This document shows, in pieces, positions 1 to 12,300 of a DNA stretch of 64,000 bases (its first letter is position 1; each line of letters starts with the position of its first letter). The position numbers were made by a program, and so were the translations under genes. Source of the stretch: Meghimatium bilineatum (taxonomy: Eukaryota > Mollusca > Gastropoda > Stylommatophora > Philomycidae); NCBI GenBank assembly GCA_034231615.1, contig CM067314.1, positions 5,210,501 to 5,274,500 of the forward strand, read 5' to 3'. The notes beneath the pieces are model-generated. The model did no database searches. It saw only the letters and a list, made by a program, of their open reading frames with translations, and was not told the origin of the DNA.

Positions 1-19
1 TAGTTACTTAATTGTCAGA

Positions 20-291
20 TTATCATCACTGAACTCCTGACATGTGCATAAGTGCTCTCATTTCATCATCATCATTGAACTCCTGACATGTACATAAGTG
101 CTCTCATTTAATCATCATCACTGAACTCCTGACATGTACATAAGTGCTCTCATTTAATCATCATCACTGAACTCCTGACATGTGCATAAGTGCTCTCATT
201 TAATCATCATCATTGAACTCCTGACATGTGCATAAGTGCTCTCATTTAATCATCATCACTGAACTCCTGACATGTACATAAGTGCTCTCAT
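20..291. repeat. 46-bp minisatellite, about six copies
   Basis: GAACTCCTGACATG recurs at 31, 77, 123, 169, 215 and 261, exactly 46 bp apart. On the minus strand it directly follows the LINE fragment at 292-700. The unit resembles that LINE's own 3' end, so it appears to be an expanded LINE tail. Confidence 0.9.
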
Positions 292-700
292 TCTCACTGA
301 TTCCCAGTTCTCTGTTGGTTGACAAACATTCTCCTATGCCCATAGTAGCACTGATTTCGAGCAATGCCACATTTCACGTTCAATTCCTTTATTTTGAACA
401 TGGAAAAAAAATCATCACCCTCATTCAAATTGCTCATGTTGTTTCTCATAAGGAGTTCAAAATTTGTGTATGATCCATTACTCTGACCACCAACCACAGT
501 AGCAGCTGATCAGCTTTCTCATTGCACCCACAATTACCATGGCTGTAATTGCCACAATTATGTAAGTAATTGCCAATATCCAGATCACTGCCCTCAGATC
601 CTGTACCACAGATGGCAGATCTAGGTATGCTCTTGGAAATCAACTTATTTTTGAATTTGGTACCCTCAAGCATTTTGGACTCAATTCCAAACATTCATTT
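292..700 (-). mobile_element. I/Jockey-like LINE 3' fragment (RNase H end)
   Basis: Minus-strand frames, with shifts, give an RNase-H-end motif (G-N-x-K-A-D-Q-L) and then RRMFVNQQRTG. The same C-terminal sequence is found in the plus-strand copies near 14.0, 37.0 and 60.6 kb. 5'-truncated and frameshifted. Confidence 0.65.
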
Positions 701-1384
701 GTTAAATTTGTGTTGTTGTGGTTCTTATTTTTGTACTGCTGTCCATGCTGCTTGGGTAATAATTTGTTGTTATTTCTGCTTTCTTATACCATCCACTTTT
801 CAACAAAACCCGCGTGAATGACTATATGTTTACACGTACATCATTGTCACCTTGAACTTCGTAGTGCTTACATGTCAATAGTGTCTCTAGTGCCTCTGTG
901 GTAGTAAATTTTATTTTTGGTAGGGAAAGCAATGTCCCAGTCAACTTAGTTTTCAATATTTTTATGGTTGTTTTCTTGACCGTTATTTGTTTCTTGAAAA
1001 AGGTCCAGATTGGACCAATATGTGGATAATTGTCTGTGTTCTTTGTTTTATTGTTATTTATTTATGTTTTACATCAATAGTTCATTATTTACTGTAACCT
1101 TGTACTTTATTTAGGATTTAACATTGTTTTTACTGTTTTTTTGTTTTTCACTGTTTGTTTTATATATTCTTGACAAAGACCTAACAGTTCGAAACGTTGA
1201 AAATGTCTTGTGTATTTTTATTTGTATGTTTTCGTGTTTACACCCCATAACCCTTTAATTAATGTCAGTTGTGTTCAAGTGAAACTTCAAAAACCTGTGT
1301 TCTACGTAAGTACTATCACAATTACAATATACAATAAAACACCACAATGAATTGGTCTGGATAGAAAATAATCGTCATAACAGA
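701..1384. other. AT-rich intron or flank, nothing recognised
   Basis: No open frame with family features, no splice-bounded block and no match to the repeats elsewhere in the window. T-rich with short poly-T runs. Confidence 0.5.
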
Positions 1385-1590
1385 ATCTCAGATTTTCTCT
1401 CAAACCCCAGGAATTACAAGCAGTTAACTCTTATTTCCTATGTGCAGTGCGTAGGTTTCTTTGAGCTTTCTTTCATATCCAGGAGGCTTCAGCATTCAGC
1501 TTAGTGCAATGCCTATTGAAGGATACTTCTACTCAGAGACAATATATTGATATGTCACGAGACGAGCTGATAGTTTGCTTGGGTCGCCCA
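1385..1590 (+). repeat. Dispersed repeat, copy 1 (partner at 61550)
   Basis: The blocks TTCCTATGTGCAGTG, GAGCTTTCTTTCATA and CAGCTTAGTGCAAT recur in the same order at 61550-61735. No coding signal. Class unknown. Confidence 0.7.
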
Positions 1591-1927
1591 TTGCTTGTCT
1601 TTCCTCTGATGAGAAGCTTTGCAACCATGTAGGAAGAGCATTCCATTACCACCCTTTGTGTGCCTAGCTCCCGGACCTAATTTCTTTCATATGAGCTGTG
1701 TTGGGTAACGGCGACGGTCGAATTATACTCAGTGTTGATACACCTTCCTAGTCGAGATTAACCACCATTTGGAAGGATAAGATCACTACCAATGTTAGAT
1801 TAACTTATATAAATCTTTGATTCTGTCAATACATCTATTCCTATATGGCTGTGAGACTTGGACTCTAACTGTGGATTTAGAGAGACGAATCTGTGGATTT
1901 AGAGAGAAGAATCCATGCATTTGAAAA

Positions 1928-2098
1928 CAAATGCTCCACTGAAGATGGATGTGTTGGGTCATTTGCGCAAATAAAATGGCAGCACAACACATTTCTATTA
2001 TCTGGACTGCATCCTGCTGGAAATATAATAGGACCATTGTCCTGCTACAAGAGATCTTGTGGGAGTTGAGAATGATTGCTGAAAAAAAAAAGAAGAAA
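1928..2098 (+). mobile_element. SINE-A copy (diverged)
   Basis: Head CTGAAGATGGATGTG, middle ATTTGCGCAAATAAAATGG, then CTGGACTGCATCCTGCTGG, and a purine tail (A)n-GAAGAA. Imperfect flanking repeats GAAAACAAATGC and GAAAATGAATGC may be the target duplication. Confidence 0.8.
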
Positions 2099-2224
2099 AT
2101 GAATGCTATAGACATGTTTTGGGTATCTGTTACAGAGAAAATAGGACCAATGTGTTTGTGCATGATAGAATTAATGTATTAGGGGATCAACAGGAACCAG
2201 TTAACAATCGTTAAACTTGTTAAC

Positions 2225-2455
2225 TTGAAGTTTGGTGATATGACAAGCGATGAGACAATCCTTGCTGACAAAATTGCCTTTCAAAGTACGATAGTAGGTG
2301 GAAGATGATGAGGTACCCAGAAGGTGACATGGCTGAATAACATCAAGGACTGGACTGAGTATGAAGTTTCTTAACTCATCAGGATGGTAGAGGATAGAGA
2401 TGTGTGGAGATCTTTCTGAATCAAATGTCTAAATCTGACACCCCTATGACCCTGA
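2225..2455 (+). mobile_element. LINE 3' fragment (C-terminal coding remnant)
   Basis: One frame gives TWLNNIKDWTEYE and later EDRDVWRSF, the usual C-terminal end of RTE-like LINE proteins. Short, with stops. Confidence 0.6.
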
Positions 2456-2494
2456 CAGGTAATGAGTTTTTATTATTCATTATTATTATTATTG

Positions 2495-2710
2495 TCCGGC
2501 TCTGTGGCACAGAGCGCATCTGTGACGGCAAAGGTACCGAGTTCGATCCTCACCACAGGCAATTGTGCATCCGGACCGTTCAGAAAGCAATGGCAACCTA
2601 CTGAACGTATTTATATTGCCTAGAAAATCACCACAGCCAACAAATGCTGGGTTGATAGCTACGTCCTGGATAGGATATGCTACCAATAAAAATTATTATT
2701 ATTATTATAG
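2495..2710 (+). mobile_element. tRNA-derived SINE (SINE-C)
   Basis: The head has a pol III A-box-like TGGCACAGAGCGC and a B-box GTTCGATCC in tRNA spacing. The body includes GCAATTGTGCATCCGGA and TAGAAAATCAC, and the tail is (ATT)n. It sits between ATT runs. Related copies lie at 9440-9910 (minus) and 28276-28400. Confidence 0.8.
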
Positions 2711-3139
2711 GATGAAAAATATACAAATTGTTGAATTATTTATTACAAGAAACAATACACAGAATCAAAATTTTGACCGAAAAGGTTTTCATCAAGATTG
2801 GGACAAACACAGAATAGGAACCACCAACTCAAGTAAAGAATACATGTCAGAGGAGCTGACTGGTTAGTTGGAGAAATGGTATGAGCATGAGGGTGTAAAA
2901 ATGTTGTGCTATCAATTTATTTTACACCACATAAGATTCCAGAATGGTGATTCAAGTGGGCTTCCCTAGACTGTGATTTCCTTCCATTCCATTGATTTGG
3001 TTCTAGAGTGTGTCAATTCTGTGCCATAGTTGTTTAACACCAGCTGATATCGTGGGTTTTATAGATTATTATTTCCCTGGGTGTTAGTTTTGAGGATGGA
3101 AACATAGTCAAGAGTTAACATGAACTATGATGTGCTTAC

Positions 3140-3316
3140 CTGAGAGTCAGGTTCACTACTTATATCAGCCTGAAAGCAAGCATTGCTAACATTTGCCATA
3201 TTGGGCATTTCAGTTTCATTTAATGATGTAATGTTGCCTGACTCATATGTATCATTGTAATATTTGTCAGCTGCAACCTTGATAGCAAGTGATATGGCCA
3301 AAAGATATGTCTGATC
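3140..3316 (-). CDS. Exon 16: sequon-rich segment with a one-base frame problem
   Basis: Acceptor TATATTTTTCAG, 177 nt, donor GTAAGC. Read in phase 0 all 59 codons are open, with sequons NDT, NIT, NET and NVS. Exon 15 ends in phase 1, so a direct join would need the frame that begins DQTYL. That frame meets a stop after a run of five T at about 3299-3303, and four T would restore it. Other readings are a missed intervening exon or use of an internal AG (GTTGCAG) about 55 nt downstream, which fits the phase. Later exons were not found in 1-3139. Confidence 0.65.
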
Positions 3317-6300
3317 TGAAAAATATAACCGTATTTATTACAAACAAATGAAACAATATTAGGTGAAATGAAGGAATGAAATGTACTGGGTTCTTATGTG
3401 ATTCTCAATGTTGTGTCTATTGTCTTTCCCAAGGTGGTTTGTTATCCTCTTGTTATTAAGCATAGGGGTGATTAGAGCTCGAGCCTGTGTTCCAAGGCCA
3501 GATGTGTCGCTTCTGCTCTGCTATGACCGTGTTTGTTCAGGATGTCCCTGACGTTTTCTATCCAACTTTTTCGTGGTCTTCCTCTGGCTTTGTACCCTGA
3601 TCTCATTTGGATATATGCCTGTACAGGGGCAACTTGTTGTGATGCATTCTCATAATATGGCCAAACCACTTGATCTGATGTCTTTTTATGTATTCTGTGC
3701 AATGTGTTAACATTGATGCAGTCAGAGAACATAATGTGTTGTGTTGTGGTTTACAGCTTGCAAGTTGGCTTATGACATCTGACCTCAGGGTGACATTCGG
3801 ATTTCCTTTAGCTTCTACAGGATGGGACAACTAACCCCACCTCCAAACCTCCCTAACTGCCTCTTATAGCATATGACAGGACATAGTGCTGCTACTCTTT
3901 GCTCCATTTTCAGGTCCTGGAAAGAAATTGGTGATGTTTCTGTCAGTCTCAATATAGAGATTCTATAGACTATGTTGATTTTGTTTACTTTTATCTTAAA
4001 AACTACATTTGAAGATATTTGTTAGTATGTTCCTAATATTCCAAAGACAGAACAGCGTCCCTTTTGATAGTATGTCCCCAATATTCCAACAACAAAACAG
4101 TACCCCATGTTAGCAGGGCCTATGTCACCAGTATTCCAATGAATACGGTGGATAGAAAACATCAAGATAACCTTGAACAAACATGGACTAAATGCAGCCT
4201 CTGCGACACATCTGGCCTTGGAACGACAGCTTAAGCTCCCACCCCTATGCTTAACGGCAAGTGTGAATGAGATCAACAATAATTCACCTGGGCAAAGACA
4301 ATAGACAATTTCAATGACAAAAATGCAACCATTGTGTTAGTCATCATTATCAGGTGCTATATCAGCTGGCGTAGGAAATCATGTTTCTCCACAGCTCTTT
4401 AACCTTTCTAGCATTATGTATTAAGATTTTAGTTGTTTTCCTGCCGTGCCAGGTTGTCAAACTGTCTAATATTTTCTCACATTATCGCCCTCTGTCACCT
4501 TCAATCTTGACTGTTGTGACTATGTTCTCCAAACCTCCCTGTCTCATGAAGTGGTCAAAAAATTAAGATTTTAAAAATTATATCTTATGTTAGTATGTCC
4601 CAATATTCCCATGACAAAACAGCACCCCTTTTCTTAGAATGTCTGCAGTATTCCTCACAAAACAACAAAGATTGTATGATATCTTTAAACATACCATAGT
4701 AAATAGATTTTCTCCTTACCATCAACAACAAAACTCTGATCTTCTTTAGCATACCATAACAATTGCTCAATAGTTTCATAAAGTCTTGTCAGTGGGATGA
4801 TTTCCTGGAAAAAATGTTAAGTCATGGTTACTAAGTAAAATATTGTGCTTGCCATTCTCTACAGAAGGGATGGAGAATAACTGAATCGCAGGCTGTAATA
4901 AACAGGAGGATCATTTGGCTTGGCCCACTGAGTACTAAACATTCAATAAATCTAGTATCTTATTGAAGACATTATAAATTTATATTAAATTAATCATAAT
5001 AACATATATATGTGGCTCACGAAAGAGAGGCAGTTACAGCCCTCACATTAGGGGGAAGTTATTTAAATGGAGTAAATATTGTAAGCTAATTTTGAAGTTA
5101 ACAGTTTTGTATGGAGTATGAATGATGCTATGAATTTACAAATAGCCCACAAATAATGATATACATTTACAAATGGCCTGCAACAGATATTATAAATGTA
5201 CAAATGGCCCATGAATGATATTTGCAAATGGCCCACAAACAATATTATAAATTTATACATGGGTCTTGGATATTATAAATTTACAAATGGTCCATAAACA
5301 ATAGTATAAATTTATAAATGGCCCTTGGTTAAAAGGTTCACAACTGCTGCTCTAAAGCTTTAATCCTTCCTAAACACACACACATGTATCATAATGCAGT
5401 GTATGTGCAGGCACATTTAGTGGATGTTCAACTAACGTTTAGCACGCCATAGTCCGAAACTTCTGAAAAAAAATGTGCATATCCCAAATTCCGGCGTCCA
5501 AACTTTCTGACAAACAACATAGGGGCGTTTATAGTGCATTGCAAAGCCTGTTTTGTTTTTACACATAATCGTGGACATACACAGTTGAAAGTCGGCATAT
5601 TCAACGTCCGTTCTCTCTCGCTCACAAAATTTGTACCAGCACGGCATAGTAATTTGTATTATCAAACCAACACCCACGCCATCAAGTTTGTTTATCATTG
5701 AAACCATTTTTGTTGACATTGTTATGGATGCTGATTCAGATGAGGAGGACTTTGCAGACATTTTAGAGGTAGATATCGCACCCATTAGATGATGTGGTGT
5801 TAGATAGAGATAAAAGTGACACTGATTCAGTAGACAGCATGGCTGATGACATTTTTAGGACAAAATTATTGAAAATTCTCGTGTCCCTTCGGGATATAGT
5901 CATGCTTGGCTTAGCGACTTCGATGAAGTTGTTGGACCTATAGGCGTAGCTGATAACATTAATGAGATAGACATGTTTCGTCTGTTTATTACAGATGATA
6001 TTGTGAACATGTTGGTATCTGAAACTAATTGTTACGCTAAGCAGGTTAGTGATTCGAAGGGACAGGACGCTGGCGATTTATCTCGTGTGAAGCTCTGGAA
6101 GGCAGTCACATCTGATGAGATGAAAGCCTTTGTTGCTTTGGTGCTCTTGATGGGACTGACCAAACGATCCTCCTATGATTTATAGTGGTCAAATGATTGT
6201 CTCCTTGAGATGCATGGGTTTAGGAATGTCATGAGTAGGAACAGATTTTTATCTATTCTTTCATTCCTGCACCTTGTGGACAACACAACAGCTGTTCCAC

Positions 6301-9300
6301 AAGGGCAACCCGGCCACAGCAAGGCGTTCAAGATAAAAAGGTTTTTTGACAAACTTCTTCCTCTGTTTCAACAATATTATAGTCCTTCGAAAGAAATTAG
6401 TGTCGATGAAAGCATGATTACTTTCAAGGGTAGAACTAGTCTTATGCAGTACATGCCCAAGAAACCCAACAAGTGGGGTATAAAGGCTTGGGCACTTGCT
6501 GAATCGAAGACTAGTTATCTCTAGAAGTGGAAGCTGTACCTTGGGAAGGAGGATGTCTATGACAAAAAAAGGATTTGGCTCACTGTGTTGTGAGTGATTT
6601 GTTATCCCCTATTCAAGGTAAGAGCCACGTTGTCTATATGAACAATTTCTTTTCCTCTCCAGCCCTTTTCAAGGAGCTTGCCGAGAACCAGATAGGCGCT
6701 TGCGGCACAATACAGTTGAAGCGCAAAGGGGTCCCTCTTGCGTTGAAGGGTCTAAAACTCAAGGCTGGTGACCCACTTCGTACTGCTATAGATGGCAACA
6801 TTCTCTACATGGCATGGTATGACAAGAGGCAAGTAAATTTGATGACATCTGCACATGATGCACAGACCTTCAATAAGAAGGTCTGTACCAAACATCACAA
6901 TGGTAATGTGCGGGATGTGGTAAAACCATGCACTATACAGGCCTATACCCGTCATATGGGAGGCGTTGATCGTGTTGACAAGCAGCTAACATATTATTTG
7001 TTATCCCACAGGACTTGCAAGTGGTGGAAGAAAATTTTCTTTTACATGTTGGAAACTTGCTTTGTGAATTCACTTGTCCTGTGACGGGCCAAACATCCTG
7101 GCAGAGTCAAGGCAGAAGAATTTCGCCTGCAGATCGTTCATGGGCTTCTTGAGGGTTGCCAGTCTAGGCCTTCTTCCAGTGGAGGAAGAAGGGTAAGCAA
7201 CCCACCTGATAGGATGATAGGAGCAACCCACTTAATTGTTCTCAATCCTAAATGGTTGCCCAGTGGCAAACCTTCAACTCCAGACTGTGTAGTCTATTCA
7301 GATCGGTCAAAGAAGTGCCACCAGACTCAGTATGTGTGCGTAGGGTCGGTCTGTGCCCATATCCCTGCTTCATAAGACACCACACATTATTGAATTTTAA
7401 AACTGATTGTACATCTGATCTACACACCAAGTAGGAGAACTCCACAGACAGTAGGTGTACTCCAGAGCTGTACGGCCAGTGGGTAAGTCATTTTCGAATT
7501 ATTTTTCTATCAATTTTTTGGGCAAATAATACCTTCACCTCTTCCTAACATCATCCATAGTTTACATAAAAAAACAAATTCCACACACATTTGCAGTATT
7601 CAATTCTGCATTTACGTATACAAAAATTATTTTAAAATCACAAATAACAAAAGAGTTGTTGCGTTTTCAAAACACCCATGTCATGGTGTTTGCATTTATT
7701 TTTTTGTAAAAAAAAAAATCTTCCTCACATCTCACGTAGGATACATTAAAAAAAATTACATACATATTTGCGGTATTCATTTCTGCATTTACATGCATAA
7801 AATTTATTTTTAAATCCTGTATAACAAAAAAGTTTGCGCAATTCCTGTACACCATCAAAAAAAAATGTCAATTCTCAAAAAAGAATCCAGATGCAGGGGG
7901 AAAATTTGTTTTTTTGTTTACAGTGTGCTAAAGGTTAAAATAAAATAACACAAACAAATCCAAGGGAGATTACAATACACCTTCCTGTCAGTAGTTAAAC
8001 AGATGATAAAAGAACTTTGAAGGAGATTGCCACTCTTGTTGGCTAGGTAGGTGATGGTGCTTTATTTTCATTTCAGATTAGTGTTTCTCTGGTGTTCTTT
8101 ATGATTAGAAAGTCTGCTTTAGATTTTGTTAAGTCACAGGTAACTGTTGCTGTAGGTGCACATAGTGTATAACTATAACTAATGAATAAATGAGAATATA
8201 ACTTGAGGGACTAAATATGTACTAAACCAAAAGAGAGTAATATTAATGTATGCCTCTTGAGTATATGTGTGGGATTGAGAATATATATGAGCATGTAGTG
8301 AATGCATACTAGGAAGTATTGGTCACAATACTATTAATAAGGCATCACAAAATTATGTGACCGAATTTTGTATAATTATGTATAAATGAACAGCAAAGAG
8401 ACTTGTATTTATATATTTGTATTTATGAATTACCTTGATTTGTATGCTTATTTTATGTATTGTATACTCATAGTATGATCAAAAGATGCTTATATTGTGT
8501 ATATAGGTTTGGACATTATTCTTAATATTAAAAATAAAATATAAATTTTTTGTTATTGAAAATAAACATATATATATATATATATAATAAGTTTAAAATT
8601 TTTTTAAATAATAATAATTAATTAAAAAACACAATCCTCTCTACAGAAGCAACGAACATCTATTTGGCACACCATGCAGCAGCCAAGACACTTTAAGAAG
8701 ATGTCCCGTCAGTCAAAACACCAGAAACATAATAAAGGAGAAAATGCAGCACAATAAATAGTAGCCCTGCCAATAGACAACCACTAAAGACCAGACCATA
8801 AAAAGCCCTTCTAAGGGCTACCAAACTAGACTACACCTTAGCATCCCATCACTGTCACTGCAGAAAGGCAAAACCACACCTAGTCCTTTTAAGGACTGCA
8901 ACTAGAAGGTACAGCAGCAAATCCGGCTGGATAGCCAAGTACTAGCGCCAACCAGATATACAAGGCACAAAGAACACAAGTTCCCAGACGCCCTGATATA
9001 ACCAAAATGGATATCAGTCCTAGGTTGAAGGGTGTACCTCGACTAATGAGGTGAAACCATCACTAAACAAACAATATATATATATGTCTGTGTGTGGTAG
9101 GTGGGGACAAGTGATGGCACATCTAGCATTCCACGCCACTTAGAAGTCTGCCACAGAAGGGCAAAGGTGCAATGTCTGCTAGCATGCATCTCTTCATCAT
9201 CCATGGGGGATTATTTAATATAAGACAAATGTAAGAAATTGAGACAAGATGCGACAAGACAAGGATGAAGGGACATAGATGACAGATTGTCAGTCTACCT

Positions 9301-12300
9301 TCCCAAAAATGTTCATTAGTCACCTACTATGACATGCCTGGAAACAAGACACTGACCCAATTCTTTGCTTCCAGAACTAAAAGTCCAGTCCCCAGTTGCC
9401 ACATGGGTGATATGCACACACACAAAATTTGTAGTGTAGTCCTATGTAGCCATCAACCCAGCATTGTTTGGCTGTAGTGATTTTCTAGACAATATAAATA
9501 TGTTCAGTAGTTTGCTATAGTTAACTTCAGTAGTTTGCTTCATTAGTTAACTACGCCTTTTTGGTCATATGAAACGCCTGTTTGGTCATTAAAGAGACAC
9601 AACTGTTTAGAAAGACAAATAATGGAGGGAAGAGTACTTGGGAAGAGGAGAAAGGGCAGACCAAGAAGACGATGGACTGATGACATTAAAGATAACATGA
9701 ATACATAGCTAGAAAATGAAAGCCACATCGCCCACGACAGAGAGAGGTTCAGAGAGTTCATTGGGAAGACAACATTCTGTAAGGAATACATCACATGACA
9801 CAGTTTGTTATTGCTTTCTGAACCATCCGGATGCACAATTGCCTGTGGCGGGAATCAAACTCGGTACCTTGGCCATCACAGATGCGTTCTATACCACTCC
9901 ACCACAAAGACACTCTCTGAACTTACATAAATGCAATAATTTTATGTTAGTATAGCGATATAATATAAGAAAATAACATCAATATAAACAGAAGTATTAC
10001 ACAGAAGGATAGTATTATTAACATTTTTACAAAAAGTATAGGCCTTTTGTTTTTCAAGTACTCACATCCACAGCGAATTCATCATTTAAATCATATAAAC
10101 CTCCTATTGAATATGAAACTGTAACTTCTTGCATAACTTTTACATCTTTGGGCTGGAAATAGACAACGCATATTTCCACTGGAGCCCACAACGTTCTCAG
10201 TAAAGTGTACTCTGAGAATGAATGTAAAAATGGTCAAGGTATTTAATGAAAGCATATGTTGAATTCATAATTTTGATTGAATATCTTATGACATCAGCTA
10301 CTTCTGAATTATTCTATGCTAAAAAGAGTTCCCTTCATTTTAATACCTGCAAACGTGGGTCTTGAGGGAAACCAAAGAGCAGACCGGCTCACTTGGCAAC
10401 GTAGTCACAATGAAAAGGGGCAGTTCAATAGATCATGCCAATATTTTGAATACAATCATGGAGTTGGACCAGTTGAAAGATATGGGATGTATTTCTTCTG
10501 TATCTATGGCTAGAATGCGGGATCTGGGAGGGAAGAGTGGCTAGAAATGAGCGGCATATAGGAGTTAATAAAAGAGTTATCGACCAACACAGAACTAGAG
10601 AAATCAGCTACCACATACTAAAGAATATCTTAAATATATGAAAATGGAGCACCTATAGAGACTTGCCATGATGATGATGATGATGATCTGACGACTAACT
10701 AACAACTTTTATAGTTGATTGAGAAGTTGATTCAAAGACCGAATTCTAAAAAAGCATATCCTGAGAACTACCATACATATTCATTAAATCCTAACTCATG
10801 ATTTTCTGTTTTCAATCACAATATGCATGCAGTTGTCAAGTATGTATGTCCCTCTCATTAAAGGAAATTAGTCTCTTAATCCTCTCATTTCCAGGTGTAG
10901 TTACTGCTACAGAACATTTCCAGGTACAGTATAGTTACTGCTACAGAACATTTCCAGGTACAGTATAGTTACTGCTACAGAGCACTTCCAGGTATAGTAT
11001 AGTTACTGCTACAGAACATTTTCAGGTATAGTTGCCGCTATAGAACATTTCCAGGTATAGTTACCACTACAGAGCATTTCCAGGTGCAGCTACTGCTACA
11101 GAAAATTTCTAGGTACAGTATAGTTACTGCTACAGAACTTCTCCAGGTATAGTATAGTTACTGCTACAGAACATTTCCAGGTATAGTATAGTTACTGCTA
11201 CAGAACATTTTCAGGTATAGTTGCCGCTATAGAACATTTCCAGGTATAGTTACCACTACAGAGCATTTCCAGGTGCAGCTACTGCTACAGAAAATTTCTA
11301 GGTACAGTATAGTTACTGCTACAGAACACTTCCAGGTATAGTATAGTTACAGCTACAGAACACTTCCAGGTATAGTATAGTTACTGTTACAGAACATTTC
11401 CAGTGTATTTCCATTTGACATTTATCATGGGTTTATTTGACCATTAACACAATGAAGACAAAAAAAATCACCAATGAAAGTCACAGGAAAAGTCGAATGT
11501 GTCACTTTAGAAAGATGAATCTCAATTATCCAGCAAGACTATAAATGACAGAAGACGAAGTGAAATTTCCAGTTTTTGTCAAAGATAAAATTATATATTT
11601 ATTAACGGGAGATAGCTTGGTTATCCATTTTACTACAAGGGGAAATGTAGGCGATAACTTCAGAACCTAATATTTCAATAGGTTAGACCTATACAGCAAG
11701 TTAATGTCCTTGATCATTAAGCAAAAATGGACCAAAAATATACGATATTTTCGAGTTTCACAGTAGAATCAATTTTAGTTTTCATGGATAAGAAATTTTT
11801 TTTGGTTGATACTTTTCTGGTTGAACCAAAACAACCAAAGGAAAAAAGGTAGGGATACAGTGTATCCAGAGAAAAAATCAGTGTATTATTATTGTTCTAT
11901 CTATCTATTGTCATTTCTACTTGTGCTGTTAAGCATCTTGGGGAAAGTTGGCCATTTGGGTCACATTGACCATGGTCAATCAGTGTCTATTTAAGGTTTC
12001 TTTGTCTCTACCCATCTAGTTCTGAGTTGTAATTCGATCTTCTGCTGTTGTATGCATGAAGGGCTGGTTACACTTTGTGCATTCTCATGAGGTGGTCAAA
12101 CCACATAGTTTGCTGTCTCTCAATGTAGTCTTGACATGAGATTATCTTTATTTCTTTTCTGATATATTCATTTCTCCACGTGTCTTTTCTGGGGACATTT
12201 ATAGCTTTCTTCAAACATATAATTTCAAATGGTGACATATTTTTCGCTAGTGCCTTTGTCAGGACCCATGTTTGACATTGGTAATACAAAGATGGTATAA

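Noticed and set aside
2495-2570. tRNA gene
   Set aside because: A and B boxes exist, but no cloverleaf with proper acceptor stem. It is the head of a SINE with an ATT tail and other copies.
5432-5785. 117-codon minus-strand frame at the left end of the piggyBac relic
   Set aside because: Antisense of the transposon terminus and acidic N-terminus of the transposase; no family features.
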